A DNA stretch of 44,037 nucleotides from Verrucomicrobiota bacterium (GCA_019247695.1 JAFBAP010000008.1:1-44037); one strand, 5' to 3'. Counted from the stretch's first letter, positions 15,395 to 24,409 are shown. Notes: generated by a model not told the origin, from the letters alone. Made by a program: numbers and translations.

Positions 15395-15832
15395 ATGAGC
15401 GAACAGACCAATCCAGAGCAGCCTGGTTACCCGGGCTCGGGTACAACCCCGGAAGCAGCCGGCAGTGCAGGAGGGGCGCCCGGAGCGCCGGGACAACCTG
15501 GCTATTCGGCGCCGCCGCCCAACGCGGGACAGTCGGCAGACGCGGCCAAAGACCACGTTCAAGCCGCAGCTGATGATTTCAAGGCCGCGGCATCCGCCAA
15601 AGCCGACGAAATCCGGCGGGCAGCGGAACAGAAGGCTGAGCAGCTTCGTTCTCAGGCCGAGGCACGCGCCCGTGAGTTCCGGGACACGGCCCAACAAACC
15701 TGGGGCGATGCGCGCAGCAAGGCAAAGACGTGGCAGACGGAAGGCGAAGCATACGTAAGGGACCACCCCGCCCAGGCGGTGCTTGCGGCCCTCGGGGCAG
15801 GATTCGTTTTAGGTTTGCTACTGCGTAAATAG
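15395..15832 (+). CDS. DUF883/YqjD-like membrane-anchored protein
   Basis: A 145-aa protein with three parts. A flexible Gly/Pro/Ala-rich N-terminus (1-50) comes first. A long amphipathic coiled coil follows (about 51-118, full of Ala, Lys and Glu, as in KADEIRRAAEQKAEQLRSQA). The end is a C-terminal membrane helix, VRDHPAQAVLAALGAGFVLGLLLRK, with the DHP-to-GxxxGLL pattern of the DUF883 family. In E. coli the relatives YqjD and ElaB are inner-membrane, ribosome-associated stationary-phase proteins. ATG 15395 has GAAAGG upstream. It is the first of three close membrane genes, 2 bp before the next. Confidence 0.85.
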   Translation: MSEQTNPEQPGYPGSGTTPEAAGSAGGAPGAPGQPGYSAPPPNAGQSADAAKDHVQAAADDFKAAASAKADEIRRAAEQKAEQLRSQAEARAREFRDTAQQTWGDARSKAKTWQTEGEAYVRDHPAQAVLAALGAGFVLGLLLRK

Positions 15833-15834
15833 CC

Positions 15835-16257
15835 ATGACGTCGATCCCTGCGTCGGAGCCCGGACCTGCCACCAGGGTGTCGGCCGGCGAGGCCATGCGG
15901 GAATGGCTCGCTTCGGTTCTGAAGTTTCTCGAGCTCAAGCTGCAGTTGCTTGGGTTTGAAGGGCGCGAAGCCGGTGTCCACCTACTGATCCTGGCGGTGT
16001 TGATCGCCAGTACCCTCGCCTTATTGGTGATGGCGCTGATTTTCCTGGCCGTATTTTTACTGTTCATCATCGTCAAGATCACCGGCTGGGAGTGGGGCTG
16101 GGCAGCGCTGCTTACGGCGGTGATCCTGATGGTTTTGAGCGGCGTGACCGCTTTCATGGTTCGTACCAGGATCACCAAGCCTTTGTTCACTCTTACCCTT
16201 GCCGAGCTTAGAAAAGACCGCGAATGGCTAAGACAGACGCGCGAAAGCAGCAAATAG
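15835..16257 (+). CDS. Holin-superfamily-like membrane protein (YqjE type)
   Basis: The 140-aa protein has two membrane helices (about 43-66 and 72-102), with the N-terminal EWLASVLKFLELKLQLLGFEGREAG amphipathic segment and a C-terminal TLTLAELRKDREWLRQ tail. This is the layout of the YqjE / Phage_holin_3_6 family, normally found next to YqjD. Despite the family name, a lytic role is not implied. ATG 15835 follows the previous stop by 2 bp, and its end overlaps the next gene by 34 bp, so all three are cotranscribed. Confidence 0.85.
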   Translation: MTSIPASEPGPATRVSAGEAMREWLASVLKFLELKLQLLGFEGREAGVHLLILAVLIASTLALLVMALIFLAVFLLFIIVKITGWEWGWAALLTAVILMVLSGVTAFMVRTRITKPLFTLTLAELRKDREWLRQTRESSK

Positions 16258-16619
16258 TTGAGGAATTGGCTCAGGTGCGGAGCCGGTTAGCTACTGAGAC
16301 GCACGTGGTGGCCGAAAAGCTGAACGTGTCACGGCATCTGGCAACTTCGTTGCACAGACACTCGTTTCGCTGGGCCGGTGCCGCGGCGCTGTTCGGCTGG
16401 ATTCTATCGCGGTTGCCTGCCAGAAAACAGCGCGTTTATCTGGAAACCGGCAGAGACGGTGAGGTGCGCCGTAAGCGGACCAAGGAGGTGGGCTTTGCGG
16501 CTGCGCTGATGGCGGTCGCCTGGAAGGGGATCTGGTCAGTCGCCAAACCGATGCTGACGGCTTATCTTTCCAGCCGGATTGCAGGACGAACCGTGAAACC
16601 CGAGGCGCGCGCGAGCTGA
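16224..16619 (+). CDS. Third gene of the YqjD/E-like operon, hypothetical membrane-associated protein
   Basis: A 131-aa basic protein starting MAKTDARKQQIVEELAQVRSRLA, an amphipathic helix like the start of DUF3618/YqjK proteins. A hydrophobic stretch WAGAAALFGWILSRL (about 50-65) and a second one, AALMAVAWKGIWSVAKPMLTAYL (about 92-115), follow. The start lies inside the previous gene (34-bp overlap, different frame). Position and size correspond to YqjK in the E. coli yqjDEK cluster, but direct sequence similarity is weak, so the function is inferred only from context. Confidence 0.75.
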   Translation: MAKTDARKQQIVEELAQVRSRLATETHVVAEKLNVSRHLATSLHRHSFRWAGAAALFGWILSRLPARKQRVYLETGRDGEVRRKRTKEVGFAAALMAVAWKGIWSVAKPMLTAYLSSRIAGRTVKPEARAS

Positions 16620-16640
16620 GGAGTTCCTCCGTTTTTGGCC

Positions 16641-16680
16641 GACGGCCGCCTGCCCGTCTGCGGAGGCGGCCGTCATGTTT
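16641..16680 (+). terminator. Hairpin between converging operon and mutL
   Basis: GACGGCCGCCT at 16641-16651 pairs perfectly with AGGCGGCCGTC at 16664-16674 (11 bp, 12-base loop), followed on the plus strand by ATGTTTTG. It reaches into the last codon of mutL on the opposite strand. The T-run is short, so termination is probable rather than certain. Confidence 0.5.
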
Positions 16681-18568
16681 TGCGTCCGAATTTCTTCTCC
16701 AGCTCCAGGTAGGAAATCTGGATCAGGGTAGGCCTCCCGTGCGGGCAGCAGTACGGAAGGTCGCAGGCCAGCAGATCACGAACCAGCTGCTGAATTTCCG
16801 GCGGCCGCAGCTCGTCGTTGGCTTTCACGGCGTGGCGGCAGACAGTTTTCGCGATGACGTCTTCGCCGATGCGCAACCGCGAGGTGGACGCGGTCATTGA
16901 CCGCAACTCGTCGACGAGCCGGCGCATCGCGCCCGCGGGGTCGGCAACTTTAAAGAATTGGGGAACCGCGTCAATCTTGAGGGTCGCTTCACCAAACGGT
17001 TCCAGGGCGAACCCCATCCGGCTGAGGGACTCCAGGTTCAAACGAATCCAATCATAATCCTTCGGCGTGATCTGGACGGTGATGGGGATTAACAAGCGCT
17101 GGCTTGGCACGCCTTCGCTTTCAATCTGGCGGCGTAACCGCTCAAACAGGATACGCTCGTGCGCCGCGTGCTGGTCCAGCAGCACAAGGCCATCGTTGTT
17201 TTCCATCAGCACATACAGCTTGCCCAGAACGCCGAGCACCTTCGGCACTGCGACGTGAACCGGCGGGCCGGAAGACGGAACCGCGACGGGGGCGGTTTCG
17301 GATCGCCGGCCGGGCTCCGGGCCGGGTTCGTCTTCAACCGGGGCCGGGCAGGCCGCCGCTGCGGTTTCCGGCGCCGCTGAAGCCGGGACTTCCGGGGCTT
17401 CACCCGGCGGTTGGTGCGGGCGGGAAGGAAGTTGGGCCCAGTCTTTTCGTAAGGAGAATTGTTCGGCAGGCGGGATCAGCGGTTGCGACTCGGACCCCGG
17501 TCGCGGGGCCGGCGGAGGCTCACTTGCCGGCGCCGCGGCCCGTTCGGGAGGCGTGAACGCGGCTGACCAGCGGGGCCGATCCGCCTCCAGGGTCTTCCGG
17601 ACGGCGTTGGCGATTACGTTCCGGACGGTCATGGGGTCCCGGAACCGCACTTCGCGTTTGGCGGGATGCACGTTAACGTCAACGTCTGTCGCGCTCAATT
17701 CAAGGAAGAGAAACGTCACCGGGTATTGTCCCTTCATCAGGGCGGTGTGGTAGCCTTCGCGCAAACCCTGGTTAATGACCGAATTCTCCACGGGGCGTCC
17801 GTTGACGAAAATGATCTGTTCGACGCGAGTCGCCCGGCTCACCCCCGGCTTCCCCAGGTAACCCCTTACCGCCAGCCCGCCTTCTTCATACGCCTCGATC
17901 TCGAGCAATTGGCTGACGATTTCACTCCCGCGCAGGTCACGGATCCGATCAACCAGTGCCCGTGCCGGCGGCGCCTGGAAAACGAGCGCCTGGTCACGTA
18001 CGTACACGAAGCCGGCCTGGAAATGGCCGATGGCCTGAAGCAGCAACTGGTGCTGCACGTGATGAGCTTCCGTGGCCTCGCTCCGTAAGAACTTGCGTCG
18101 GGCGGGCAGATTGTAGAACAGCGACCGCACCTCCACGGTGGTGCCCGGCGCTTCCCCGCTAACCCTGACCGACTCGATTTTGCCGGCATTCACGATTATT
18201 TCCGTGCCTTCCAGAGTGCCGGGAGGCCGTGTAACCAGCCGAAAGCGCGCGACGCTGGCGATGCTCGGCAACGCTTCTCCCCGAAACCCGAGCGTTGAAA
18301 TCCGGGCCAGGTCCGCGCCCGACCGGATCTTGCTGGTGGCATGGCGTTCGAGCGAGAGAAGGGCATCATCCCGGTCCATGCCGGCCCCGTTATCCACAAC
18401 CCGGATCAGGGATGCGCCCCCCCGGCCGATGGCTACCTCAATGCGATCAGCGCCGGCATCGAGGCTGTTCTCAACCAGTTCCTTGACCACCGAGGCAGGA
18501 CGTTCCACGACTTCGCCGGCCGCCACTTGGCTGGCCACCTCATCCGGCAAAAGCGCAATCTTACCCAT
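16673..18568 (-). CDS. mutL: DNA mismatch repair protein MutL (with endonuclease motif)
   Basis: The 631-aa GHKL ATPase couples MutS mismatch recognition to strand excision. The N-terminal ATPase domain shows E33-N34 in ELVENSLDAGA, then DNGAGM, and GFRGEALPSI. FVNGRPVENSVINQ and DVNVHPAKREVRF mark the transducer domain. A Pro/Ala-rich linker (about 350-430) separates the C-terminal dimerisation domain. There D465-Q-H-A-x2-E471-x4-E476 is the metal-binding nuclease motif, supported by CRHAVKAND and the CPHGRP motif near the end. This predicts a nicking MutL, as in bacteria without MutH. ATG 18568 (MGKIALLPDEV) fits the family; the 20-residue in-frame extension does not. Confidence 0.96.
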   Translation of the reverse strand: MGKIALLPDEVASQVAAGEVVERPASVVKELVENSLDAGADRIEVAIGRGGASLIRVVDNGAGMDRDDALLSLERHATSKIRSGADLARISTLGFRGEALPSIASVARFRLVTRPPGTLEGTEIIVNAGKIESVRVSGEAPGTTVEVRSLFYNLPARRKFLRSEATEAHHVQHQLLLQAIGHFQAGFVYVRDQALVFQAPPARALVDRIRDLRGSEIVSQLLEIEAYEEGGLAVRGYLGKPGVSRATRVEQIIFVNGRPVENSVINQGLREGYHTALMKGQYPVTFLFLELSATDVDVNVHPAKREVRFRDPMTVRNVIANAVRKTLEADRPRWSAAFTPPERAAAPASEPPPAPRPGSESQPLIPPAEQFSLRKDWAQLPSRPHQPPGEAPEVPASAAPETAAAACPAPVEDEPGPEPGRRSETAPVAVPSSGPPVHVAVPKVLGVLGKLYVLMENNDGLVLLDQHAAHERILFERLRRQIESEGVPSQRLLIPITVQITPKDYDWIRLNLESLSRMGFALEPFGEATLKIDAVPQFFKVADPAGAMRRLVDELRSMTASTSRLRIGEDVIAKTVCRHAVKANDELRPPEIQQLVRDLLACDLPYCCPHGRPTLIQISYLELEKKFGRKT

Positions 18569-18674
18569 CAATCCGGCTCGTCGCAGCCGCCCCAGTCTGC
18601 CACCAAAGCCCGGTGAACGCAATGTCACTCACGCCCGCGTTGACGGGTCCGGGCCTTCGCGGTTAAATGGTAAC

Positions 18675-19013
18675 GTGCTTATTACAGTTTCTGACGCGGC
18701 CATTCAACAAATCCGGGTTATGCTGGCGGAAACGCCGGAATACCAGGGATGCGGATTGCGCATTTCGGTGGAGAAGGGCGGCTGCGCCGGCATGCAGTAT
18801 GAGATGCACTTTGATCGTGCCAGCGAAACCGACTATCGTTATACTCGCGACGATGTCGATGTGATCGTCGATCCGGAAAGTGCCCCTTACCTCGACGGCT
18901 CAGGCGTCGACTATGTAGAGGGATTGACGGGGGCGGGATTTCGGATTGTGAATCCGAACGCGGTACGCAGCTGCGGTTGCGGCAGCTCTTTTGAGGCAAT
19001 GCGTACCGCGTAA
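18675..19013 (+). CDS. A-type iron-sulfur carrier (HesB/IscA/ErpA family)
   Basis: A 112-aa Fe-S carrier or scaffold predicted to deliver clusters to apoproteins. The three family cysteines are present: C in EKGGCAGMQYEM and the pair in SCGCGSSF near the C-terminus. The frame is open far upstream, but homology begins at ITVSDAAIQQIRVML, so GTG 18675 is taken as start; no convincing Shine-Dalgarno sequence is visible. The gene diverges from mutL by 106 bp and is not in an isc or suf operon, so the subtype (IscA, ErpA or SufA) is open. Its C-terminus extends slightly past the CxC motif (EAMRTA). Confidence 0.9.
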   Translation: MLITVSDAAIQQIRVMLAETPEYQGCGLRISVEKGGCAGMQYEMHFDRASETDYRYTRDDVDVIVDPESAPYLDGSGVDYVEGLTGAGFRIVNPNAVRSCGCGSSFEAMRTA

Positions 19014-19049
19014 GCTGTCCTCTGGCACCAGCGTGGTCTGACAACGTTC

Positions 19050-20648
19050 ATGAAAACAGCAGAGGTGGGTCGTTCTACAAAGCGGGTGGTTGCTCCTCCG
19101 CCGGAGAACGGCAGTCTTTTCGGCTGGACAGTCTTTATCCTGTTACTTTGCGGCGGCGCGGTGGCGTGCTGGATCGGCACGTTCTACGTTTTCAGCCACC
19201 CCGAGCAACCGTTCAGTTACCGGCTCCTGGCCAAGCTGCACAAACTTGACCCGCCGAAACGCTTTACGCTGACCGCGGCCCCGGCGGGCGAATTTCTCGG
19301 CCCGGAACGGCTTCTGGAACGGTATGGCGCCATGTCGCAAAACGAAATCACCGACCAGAGCGACAACCTCCAGCGGAGTTACCTCCGCAACTACGACCAC
19401 CAAACGTATAAAGTTCCGTATCTGATCGGAAAATACACGGTTCTCGATGCGTATCCGTTGGCCAACTCCAAATATTTCAGCTCGGGCATGGCCGTGGTCG
19501 CCCAGTCGGTGGAGGTGCCGAACATTTTTATCGAACACGTTTTCCCGGCGGATAAAATGCACATGGCGGCTATGCAGCGCATCCTGGCGACGGGCCTGAT
19601 CATTGAATTCCGGCGTTCCTATGACCTGTCGGCCATCGTGCACGTCGCAAACCTGGGCAACGGACGCCTCCTCTTCACCTGCGTCCCGCTGCTGTACGGG
19701 CCGTACGGTACGACCCAGAACGGCGCAGGGTTTCAGCTTGATCCGCCCAAGGAACTAAACGTCCAGGCCGGGTTACCGACGGTAAACCTGGTGCAGATTG
19801 AGAATGCGGAACGCAAGCTGGCCGAGTACCGGCGAGTGGCGGGCACCAGGGTCGCGGCAACGGCCGAGACGCCCGACAAGGCTCCGAAGAGCTTGACCGG
19901 CACGCCTGAACTGGCCTTGAACGGCGGCAGCGGCACGCAGGCAGCAAATAGTGGCGCTGCGGGACAGGCCCAGGCGAACGCGGCTCCGGCTCAAGCGGTC
20001 GCTTCACCTGCGGTGCCGGCGGCCTCGCCGGCGCCCGCCCTTGTACGGGTCGCCAAAGCGCTCCCCATAACCACGCCGTCCTCGCCCGAGACGATGCCTT
20101 CGGCTCCCAAGGCGACCCTGGTGAAAGCGGCTCCGGTCGCCCTGGTCACCAACACCGGCGGGGCTCTCCCCGTGACTGTTCCGCCGGCGCCCAAAGCTCT
20201 GCCCGTGACAGCCGCCCCACCCGCCGTGCCTGCGGCTCAGCCGGTCCTGACCACATCGCCGCCGCCCGACACCACCGGGCAAGTCGGCACCTGGGCAACG
20301 TACCGGCCGGGGCAAATGCCGCGCGGCCGGCTCCTGGATGTGCAACAAACGTCGGAATTGGCTGAACGCGGCGTTGGGGTGGAACCGATGTACCTGCGGG
20401 GCGACTTCTCCGTTACTGCCGCTCGGGAAAACCGGGCGGTTTTACGGCCTAAGCAGTCCTTGGCAGAACGAATGCTGGGCCGCGGTAATGCTCGCATCAT
20501 CGTGGAGTACCCGCGAGGGTTGGCCGCCCCGGCGGAAGGCGAGTCGTTTCAACGCGGCTCGGAGCGCCCTTTCCAGGTGGTCGACGTCCGGCGCGGCGCA
20601 GACGGCCAGGTTAACATCTACGTCCGCGAGGTAACCACCGCGGAGTAA
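19050..20648 (+). CDS. Large hypothetical single-pass membrane protein with Pro/Ala-rich linker
   Basis: A 532-aa protein. A short basic cytosolic N-terminus leads into one transmembrane helix, GWTVFILLLCGGAVACWIGTFYVF (about 25-48). An extracytoplasmic globular region of ~220 residues follows (FLGPERLLERYGAM, KVPYLIGKYTVLDAYPLAN, VPNIFIEHVFPADKMHM). Residues ~275-420 are a Pro/Ala/Thr/Val linker with loose repeats such as ALPVTAAPPAVP. A final folded part (about 425-532) ends VVDVRRGADGQVNIYVREV. No known domain is recognised. The topology suggests an envelope protein spanning the periplasm. It follows the Fe-S carrier by 36 bp. Confidence 0.8.
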   Translation: MKTAEVGRSTKRVVAPPPENGSLFGWTVFILLLCGGAVACWIGTFYVFSHPEQPFSYRLLAKLHKLDPPKRFTLTAAPAGEFLGPERLLERYGAMSQNEITDQSDNLQRSYLRNYDHQTYKVPYLIGKYTVLDAYPLANSKYFSSGMAVVAQSVEVPNIFIEHVFPADKMHMAAMQRILATGLIIEFRRSYDLSAIVHVANLGNGRLLFTCVPLLYGPYGTTQNGAGFQLDPPKELNVQAGLPTVNLVQIENAERKLAEYRRVAGTRVAATAETPDKAPKSLTGTPELALNGGSGTQAANSGAAGQAQANAAPAQAVASPAVPAASPAPALVRVAKALPITTPSSPETMPSAPKATLVKAAPVALVTNTGGALPVTVPPAPKALPVTAAPPAVPAAQPVLTTSPPPDTTGQVGTWATYRPGQMPRGRLLDVQQTSELAERGVGVEPMYLRGDFSVTAARENRAVLRPKQSLAERMLGRGNARIIVEYPRGLAAPAEGESFQRGSERPFQVVDVRRGADGQVNIYVREVTTAE

Positions 20649-20716
20649 GCGAAGGTGTCGAGTGTCGAGTATCGGGTTTTGCCCCGGGACTTCCGCTTTC
20701 TCAGGTCCCCACCCGC

Positions 20717-21859
20717 TCAGTACACGTCCCGCTTGTAACGCTTCTCTTTACGTAACCGCTCGATGTAGGCGGCAGCATCCTCAACGCTTTTTCCGCCTTG
20801 CTCTTCGACGATCTTGTGAAGAGCGACGTCCACATCCTTCGCCATGCGGGCGGCGTCACCGCACACGTAGAAATGCGCGCCGTCCTGGAGCCAACCGTAG
20901 AGTTCTTTGGCCTGCTCCAACATGCGGTGCTGCACGTAAATCTTATGAGCCTGGTCGCGCGAGAACGCCGTATCAAATCGGGTCAACACCCCTTTTGCCT
21001 GCCACTGCGCGAATTCTTCTTCATAGAAGAAATCGCACTTCGACCGTTGCTCACCAAAGAACAGCCAGTTCTTGCCTGGCGCGCCAATCGCGGCGCGCTC
21101 CTGCAGGTACGCCCGAAACGGCGCAACCCCGGTGCCGGGACCGACCATGATGATGGGCACACTCGGATCTTCGGGCAGACGGAACCCTTTCGCGACGTGG
21201 ACAAACATGGAAACGGGTTCACCAGCCGGCACCCGGTCCGCCAGAAACGAAGAGGCCACCCCGGCACGCACGCGCCCATGGCTTTCATACCGCACGGTGG
21301 CGATCACCAGGTCCACTTGCTCCGGCCGGGCTTTCAGGCTTGAACCGATGGAATAGAGCCGCGGCTGGAGCTTTCTCAACGTCGCCACAAACTCCTCAGG
21401 GCTGAATCGTACCGACGGGTTATCGAGCAGAAAATCGATGAGTTCGAGGCCCCAGAGGTAATGCTCCAGGTCCTCCTTGCGATCGGGGTGCAGCAATTCC
21501 TTGAGGTCGGTCGTCCCATCGGACTTCTGCACGATGGCGTCAAGAAACTGCTTCGACGGCTGGGTGATCTGGTAGTACCTGATCAGCCCTTCCCGCAACG
21601 AAAACGTCTCGGCCTCCTTGGTCGTGACCGGTTCTTCACCGCTGAGGTGCAGAGCGTGAAGAATCTCCTCGACCAGTTTCGGGTCATTTTTCGGGAACAC
21701 ACCCATCGAGTCGCCCACCTCGTAATGCATCCCGGACCCGGCCAGTGAGAATTCATAGTGCCGGGTTTCCTTCTCCGAGCCTTGCCGGTTGAGTTTTCGG
21801 TTGACCAGAAGTCTTGCAGGAAATGGATTTTTCCGGTTGTAAACCGAAATCGTCGACAT
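20717..21859 (-). CDS. CysJ-like NADPH flavin reductase lacking the flavodoxin domain
   Basis: A 380-aa FAD/NADPH oxidoreductase equivalent to the C-terminal two thirds of sulfite reductase alpha subunit or cytochrome P450 reductase. The FAD-binding motif RLYSIGSS is at 167-174 and GVASSFL at 200-206. The NADP pyrophosphate motif GPGTGVAPFRAYLQERA begins at 240, and the LFFGEQRSKCDFFYEEE and FYVCGDAARMAKDVD elements follow. The C-terminus KRYKRDVY is the same kind of ending as CysJ. There is no FMN flavodoxin domain, and no cysI or flavodoxin gene lies beside it. ATG 21859 gives MSTISVYNRKNPF. The direct acceptor could be a separate flavodoxin, ferredoxin or sulfite reductase. Confidence 0.88.
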   Translation of the reverse strand: MSTISVYNRKNPFPARLLVNRKLNRQGSEKETRHYEFSLAGSGMHYEVGDSMGVFPKNDPKLVEEILHALHLSGEEPVTTKEAETFSLREGLIRYYQITQPSKQFLDAIVQKSDGTTDLKELLHPDRKEDLEHYLWGLELIDFLLDNPSVRFSPEEFVATLRKLQPRLYSIGSSLKARPEQVDLVIATVRYESHGRVRAGVASSFLADRVPAGEPVSMFVHVAKGFRLPEDPSVPIIMVGPGTGVAPFRAYLQERAAIGAPGKNWLFFGEQRSKCDFFYEEEFAQWQAKGVLTRFDTAFSRDQAHKIYVQHRMLEQAKELYGWLQDGAHFYVCGDAARMAKDVDVALHKIVEEQGGKSVEDAAAYIERLRKEKRYKRDVY

Positions 21860-21963
21860 AAGGGCAGCAGGATACCGACGCGGCCGTCGGGTTCAACCGA
21901 AATTGATAAACCGCCGCGAAGCCACAAGCGGATATCATTTGTGGCCCTTGCGGCATTCCTTTC

Positions 21964-22947
21964 TCACGTGCGAAGGGTCCGGCTCTGCGGGGCGGGCGTT
22001 TCGGTTCCGGTGACGCGAACCAAGGGGTTCAGGAGGTTATACAGGCTGACGACGCCGACCGCACTGCCTTGCTCATTCACGACCAGAGCGAAGTGCTGCG
22101 GCGTCGCCCGCAATCTGCGCATGGCGCGTGACGCTTGTTCGTCAGCCCGTACCTGGACGATTCTGCGGACGTAAAAACTAACGGGCCGCTTGGGTGACCG
22201 GTCGACCACGAGATCAATGGTGTTCACCAGGCCGATGATCCGCCCGTCACGTCTGAGGACGGGAAACCGCTCGGTCTTGGTACGGTGCGACAGGTTCACC
22301 ACTTCTTCGACGGTGGCCTCGGCGCTTACGCAGGTCGTCTGGGCAAGGGGCACCATAACGTCGGTGACCTTGACCGTGCGGAAGTCGACCGCGTTGTGAA
22401 TCATCTGGCGTTCGAAACTTGTCAGGGTGCCCAGGCGCTCGCTCTGGGTGACGATGTACTTCAGGTCTTCGCGCGCGACGAAGATCTCCCGGGCCGGCCG
22501 GTGCCGCAGGATCAGTTTCGCCACGGGCCGGGAGAGAACCACGAACGGCCAAAGGAGCATCGAGACGACTTCCAGCGGAAGCGCCAGCGCGGCCAGGGCA
22601 CGATAGCCGAGGCGACGAAAGATCGACTTTGCGCAGAATTCGATGACCAGGAGGAAAAACGGCAGGGCCAAGACCAGCGTCAGGGCGTAGCCCCAGGGAC
22701 CAAACCGCTCCACCAGGTGGTTGGCGGTGATGACGATGGCCGAGATATTCATGAGGCTGGTCACTACCAGGACCGTCACAAACACCTGGGCCGGACCGTG
22801 CAGAATCCTCTGGAGCCGCACCGCCGCAGGGTCACCCTGGCGGGCCAGGTGACGCAACCGGACCCGGTTGAGCGACAATAAGCCGGCTTCAACCCCGGAG
22901 AACACGAATGAGAGGGCGAGGCAGACCAGGACCAGCACCCAGCTCAT
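21964..22947 (-). CDS. CNNM-type DUF21/CBS membrane protein (short form)
   Basis: A 327-aa inner-membrane protein with a DUF21 domain of three to four helices (about 1-145, starting LVLVCLALSFVFSGVEAGLLSLN) and a CBS pair (about 190-310, with VTDVMVPLAQTTCVSAEATVEEV and ERFPVLRRDGRIIGLVNTID). Relatives (CorB/CNNM, YhdP, MpfA) act in Mg2+ or other divalent-cation export and homeostasis. It lacks the C-terminal CorC_HlyC domain that its neighbour has. Its ATG overlaps the upstream stop by four bases (ATGA), so the two probably form a hetero-pair. Confidence 0.88.
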   Translation of the reverse strand: MSWVLVLVCLALSFVFSGVEAGLLSLNRVRLRHLARQGDPAAVRLQRILHGPAQVFVTVLVVTSLMNISAIVITANHLVERFGPWGYALTLVLALPFFLLVIEFCAKSIFRRLGYRALAALALPLEVVSMLLWPFVVLSRPVAKLILRHRPAREIFVAREDLKYIVTQSERLGTLTSFERQMIHNAVDFRTVKVTDVMVPLAQTTCVSAEATVEEVVNLSHRTKTERFPVLRRDGRIIGLVNTIDLVVDRSPKRPVSFYVRRIVQVRADEQASRAMRRLRATPQHFALVVNEQGSAVGVVSLYNLLNPLVRVTGTETPAPQSRTLRT

Positions 22948-24206
22948 TGTCCCTGCCCGGCTTTCAGGCTGTTCAAGCGTTGGACCCTGACTTCAAGGAT
23001 GCGTTTGCGGCTGGCTTCCCGAATCTCAAATTCGAGGGGTGGAATCTCGACGCGCGTCCCCGGTTTGGGCAGGTAACCAAGCCGGTTGAAGATCAGGCCG
23101 CTGATCGTATCGATGCCGTCATGGACCAGATCGACCGAGGTCACTTCGCTTAAATCGTCCAGGCGAGCGCTTCCGCTGGCCAGCCAGCGTCCGTCACCCG
23201 CGTCCTCGATGTAAAGGGCCTCGTCGGAACGCGGTCCCGTATCGCCGAGGATCTCCTCGACCAGATCATTAAAGGTCACCACCCCCTCGGTCCCGCCGAA
23301 CTCATCGAGAATGATGGCCAGCCGCTGCGGGTGCGTGAGAAAAGCCCGGAGCAACTCGACGGCGCGCATCGTTTCCGGCACGAAGGACGGCGGTTCAAGG
23401 AACTCCGTGTAATGCCGGCCTGGATCGAGCAGAAATGCTTTGACGTCCAGAATCCCGAGGATCTCATCGGGACTCTCGCCGTACACCGGTACCCGGCCGT
23501 GGCGGCGCAGCCGCAGTTCGCGGATCGCTTCTTTATTAGCGAGCGTATCCGGAATGGTGAACGCGTCGACCCGGGGCGTCATGCAATCCCGGACGACCTT
23601 GTTGCCGAGCTTGATGATCGCCTCGATCATTTCGCGTTCGTCATCACTGAGCTCTCCTTCTTCCGCGCTCAGCTCAACGAGGGTGAGCAATTCCTCGTCC
23701 CCGAGCGGTTCGCTCCCCTCACCCGGCACCCGGGCGAAAAGGTCCGCGATCCGCAGCGAAACCCGCTCCAGCGCGCGCGAAACCGGGGCAAACGCGGGCA
23801 ACATTCTCGGGAGCACGGACACGGCGGTATGGACGAAGCGAAAGGGATCCGCCAGCGCGAAAAGCTTGGGCAACAGGTCGCAAACCACGACGATCAATCC
23901 GAATATGCCCAGCGTCTCCAGCCAGTTCGGGACCGGGGTCGAGAGGTAATTGGCCAGCGCCAGGGAGAGCACGATGAGCGGGATGTTGACCGCCGTATCG
24001 GTGAGCAGGATTACGCTCAACACCGTGCGCGGCTTGCTCATCAGCCGCTCAAACTGCGCCGCGGTTTCCGGATCCCGCTTCCGCCATCGGTTCAGGTAAA
24101 GCTTGTTGAGGGAAAAGAGCGCCGTTTCCATTCCGGAAAAGAAAGCCGACGCCGTCGCGAGTACGGATACCATCAGCACGGCAACCAAAAACAGCTCAGT
24201 CGACAT
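22944..24206 (-). CDS. CNNM/CorC-type DUF21-CBS-CorC protein (full form)
   Basis: The 420-aa protein has a DUF21 membrane domain (1-150; SAFFSGMETALFSLNK at the start is the classic motif), two CBS repeats (about 200-320; RDCMTPRVDAFTIPDTL and GRVPVYGESPDEILGILD), and the C-terminal CorC_HlyC domain (about 340-410). ILDEFGGTEGVVTFNDLVEE is the family signature between CBS2 and CorC. Its predicted role is divalent-cation efflux with adenosine-nucleotide sensing by the CBS pair. It is the first gene of a two-gene unit with the short paralogue; the similar DUF21 start suggests duplication followed by loss of the CorC domain. Confidence 0.92.
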   Translation of the reverse strand: MSTELFLVAVLMVSVLATASAFFSGMETALFSLNKLYLNRWRKRDPETAAQFERLMSKPRTVLSVILLTDTAVNIPLIVLSLALANYLSTPVPNWLETLGIFGLIVVVCDLLPKLFALADPFRFVHTAVSVLPRMLPAFAPVSRALERVSLRIADLFARVPGEGSEPLGDEELLTLVELSAEEGELSDDEREMIEAIIKLGNKVVRDCMTPRVDAFTIPDTLANKEAIRELRLRRHGRVPVYGESPDEILGILDVKAFLLDPGRHYTEFLEPPSFVPETMRAVELLRAFLTHPQRLAIILDEFGGTEGVVTFNDLVEEILGDTGPRSDEALYIEDAGDGRWLASGSARLDDLSEVTSVDLVHDGIDTISGLIFNRLGYLPKPGTRVEIPPLEFEIREASRKRILEVRVQRLNSLKAGQGQ

Positions 24207-24409
24207 CGTCTCGAATTGGGAACCGAAGCCTCACTGGCCTCACTGTTATGACGCGCGTGGCCGGGAGATGCAAGTTCCCAAAGCACCGCCACCGCCGCAC
24301 CGGCGGAAAAGTCTTCACCCGGACATTGCGTCGCACAGCGCCGTCACCGAAAATCAAATAATTCCATTGCGGCACAAAAAACAATGCCGGATTCAGCAGC
24401 CGGGACAGT

